DNA of 64,000 nt from Pedobacter steynii (GTDB lineage Bacteria > Bacteroidota > Bacteroidia > Sphingobacteriales > Sphingobacteriaceae): assembly GCF_001721645.1 (NCBI RefSeq), contig NZ_CP017141.1, positions 682,001-746,000 of the forward strand. The letters run 5' to 3'. Below the pieces are notes generated by a model. The model was not told the DNA's origin and did no database searches. It saw only the letters and a list, made by a program, of their open reading frames with translations. The translations under genes were made by a program, and so were the position numbers. Of this stretch, positions 63,401 to 64,000 are shown piece after piece. How positions within the stretch are numbered: position 1 is the stretch's first letter; every line of letters begins with the position of its first letter.

Positions 63401-63989
63401 CTGCTTTTACTTCTTTTGGAAGGTAACCGATATAAGAGATCACCAGAACAGCTCCTTTTTCTACATTTTTAATCAGGAAATTTCCTGAGGCATCTGTCCC
63501 TACAGCTTTGGTTCCGGATTTTAACTTAACCGAAGCTCCGCCCAAAGGAAGGCCTGTTTCATCAATCACACGGCCACGAACATCAATGGCAGCAACTGCA
63601 GCTAAAGAAATCCTTGCACGTTCCTCTTCCGTTTTTCTTCTGATCACCACAATGTTATTATTCACAGAATAGGTCAGCTCCTGGTCTGCAAAACAGATTT
63701 GCAGCACTTCCTCGATGGTAGAGCCTTTCACATTGATGTTAATTGGCTTAGCATTGCGGATTAAGCTGGTATTACCCAAAAAATCATAACCGCTTTGAGT
63801 TCTTATTTTATTAATAATTTTTTCGAGTGAGGCGTTCTTCTCCGTCAGCGTAATGCGCTGAGCATATCCATTAGCACTTACATGAAGTATTCCTATGGAC
63901 ATCAGTATTAGAATTAGCTTCATAATCCTTAAGAATTGAATAGGTATCCACGCCAAAGGCCTGCACCTAAAAAGATGGTAAATAATCAT
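60462..63989 (-). CDS. STN-domain SusC transporter (start uncertain at right edge)
   Basis: The protein has about 1175 residues from the ATG at 63989; the frame stays open to the edge, and Met23 (MKLILILMSIG) is another possible start. A signal peptide (NGYAQ) is followed by an STN/secretin-TonB domain (about residues 45-120: ITLTEKNASLEKIINKIRTQSGYDFL). The carboxypeptidase-regulatory domain, TonB box, plug (SALYGSSAANGVILITTKKG) and barrel come next. STN domains talk to a FecR-type anti-sigma factor to activate an ECF sigma factor, so such genes are expected just right of the window. Import substrate unknown. Confidence 0.92.
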   Translation of the reverse strand: MIIYHLFRCRPLAWIPIQFLRIMKLILILMSIGILHVSANGYAQRITLTEKNASLEKIINKIRTQSGYDFLGNTSLIRNAKPININVKGSTIEEVLQICFADQELTYSVNNNIVVIRRKTEEERARISLAAVAAIDVRGRVIDETGLPLGGASVKLKSGTKAVGTDASGNFLIKNVEKGAVLVISYIGYLPKEVKAAENLGDIQLEQDAKVLGDVLITVAYGTSTKAAYTGALARVGSEDLAKRPMTNVLTALAGAAPGIQVNAGSGQPGAGPSIRLRGSGSINASNDPLYVVDGVQYDGNIGNLNTEDIESISVLKDAASSALYGSSAANGVILITTKKGRANKEQLTIRAMQGVTSRGVPEYETVNAAQYYPLAWQAFRNSLVYPTGTTPGLSLDAANTMASNEIKSLLGNNPFNVDDKSIVGTDGLLNPNAQLKYADDLNWLDELKRVGSRGDYTMAVSGGSEKSDYYVSLGYLDEKGYIIRSDYNRINGRINVNSKPLSWFKTGLNITGNMTKSNQSDGDGTTNFVNPFYFSRNMGPIYPVYAHDPTTGELLYDEKGAKIYDTGNLFSSLGIPNRPSGASVGRHILQETLLNKNQIKRNVLGARAYGEVTFLKDFKFTTNLGVDVTNYFFSDYQNKIVGDGAPNGRARNTSTTTTSYTFEQLLNYSKKFDKHNIGVLLGHNNYDFGYKYLTGARNTQILDGNDELVNFATTTDLSSYTDDYKKEAVFGRFNYDFDSKYFFSASYRRDGSSKWGPGNKWGNFYAVGGAWIASQEEFMKDIKWLSHLKLRSSYGSLGNDGLASYYPDRPFYRLGYNNASEPGILLANVADPNLTWETNTQIDLAVEFGLFGNRLRGSFELFDRRSTDLLFEVPLPLSNGIGIGNGATYGSYISRNIGKMSNRGIEIQLGGDIIKSTGFNWDINVNWTLIRNKVTKMPNETPTLIDGTKQLSVGYSRYEFWLRQWAGVDPVDGAGLFQINPLNPSIPADTRSINGQDYTTNVNNALFAYSGTSLPKFDGSFTNTFRYKNLTLAVQMNYGVGGKSMDSNYQSLMSYSAYGGSLHVDALKSWQQIGDPSGIPRLDVGRSTVNNVTSTRFLIDASYIDLRSVNLSYAVPPVWIKSIGLSKVNVFATGENLFLISKRKGFDPRQNFNGTNSNNYTPSRIVSLGVNATF

Positions 63990-64000
63990 ATATTTGATTG

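Overview
The window comes from the chromosome of a Bacteroidota soil-type bacterium, most likely a Sphingobacteriaceae member close to Pedobacter. The reasons are four SusC/SusD outer-membrane pairs, two hybrid two-component regulators, SusD-type lipoproteins, and promoter candidates of the Bacteroidota TTG-N18-TAnnTTTG form. There are no rRNA or tRNA genes, CRISPR arrays, insertion sequences or prophage that I can see.

Layout. (1) 1-3778: the C-terminally cut hybrid histidine kinase of a neighbouring locus. (2) 3976-6490: a secreted thioredoxin-like protein and a solitary YhcG-type PDDEXK nuclease. (3) 6493-20497: one long minus-strand gene array, read from the right: SusC, SusD, phosphonoacetate hydrolase (phnA), phosphonoacetaldehyde dehydrogenase (phnY), two FAD-dependent amine oxidases, a DUF5690 membrane transporter, a secreted alkaline-phosphatase-superfamily phosphodiesterase, and a secreted LamG plus endonuclease/exonuclease/phosphatase-fold (EEP) phosphodiesterase. 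I read this as a complete 'phosphonate utilisation locus': outer-membrane capture, periplasmic release, inner-membrane uptake, oxidative deamination to phosphonoacetaldehyde, oxidation to phosphonoacetate, and hydrolysis to acetate plus phosphate. A promoter with an overlapping palindrome lies in front of susC. (4) 20824-31811: a CAP-domain protein, a zinc-finger-less Fpg/Nei glycosylase, a 2416-residue fused TcB/TcC (SpvB-Rhs) toxin without a TcA partner, an esterase, an HxlR regulator and a one-domain thioredoxin.

(5) 31882-51412: a polysaccharide utilisation locus. A plus-strand hybrid two-component regulator diverges from SusC-SusD-SusC-SusD-heparinase II/III-like lyase-GH29-GH2. The enzymes point to a fucose-containing acidic glycan; there is no sulfatase. 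(6) 51456-57525: a nucleic-acid damage cassette, dinB - DnaE-type polymerase - RNA ligase - HD-Pnk (phosphatase plus 5'-OH kinase). It combines translesion synthesis with RNA/DNA end healing and sealing behind one strong promoter with a 23-bp palindromic operator candidate. (7) 57857-58877: a tiny single-span membrane protein overlapping an LpxL/HtrB-type acyltransferase. (8) 58956-63989: a SusD and an STN-domain SusC that run to the right edge, probably under an anti-sigma/sigma system outside the window.

The two most interesting systems are the SusCD-linked phosphonate locus and the polymerase/RNA-repair cassette. All assignments are from reading motifs and gene context; no database search was run.
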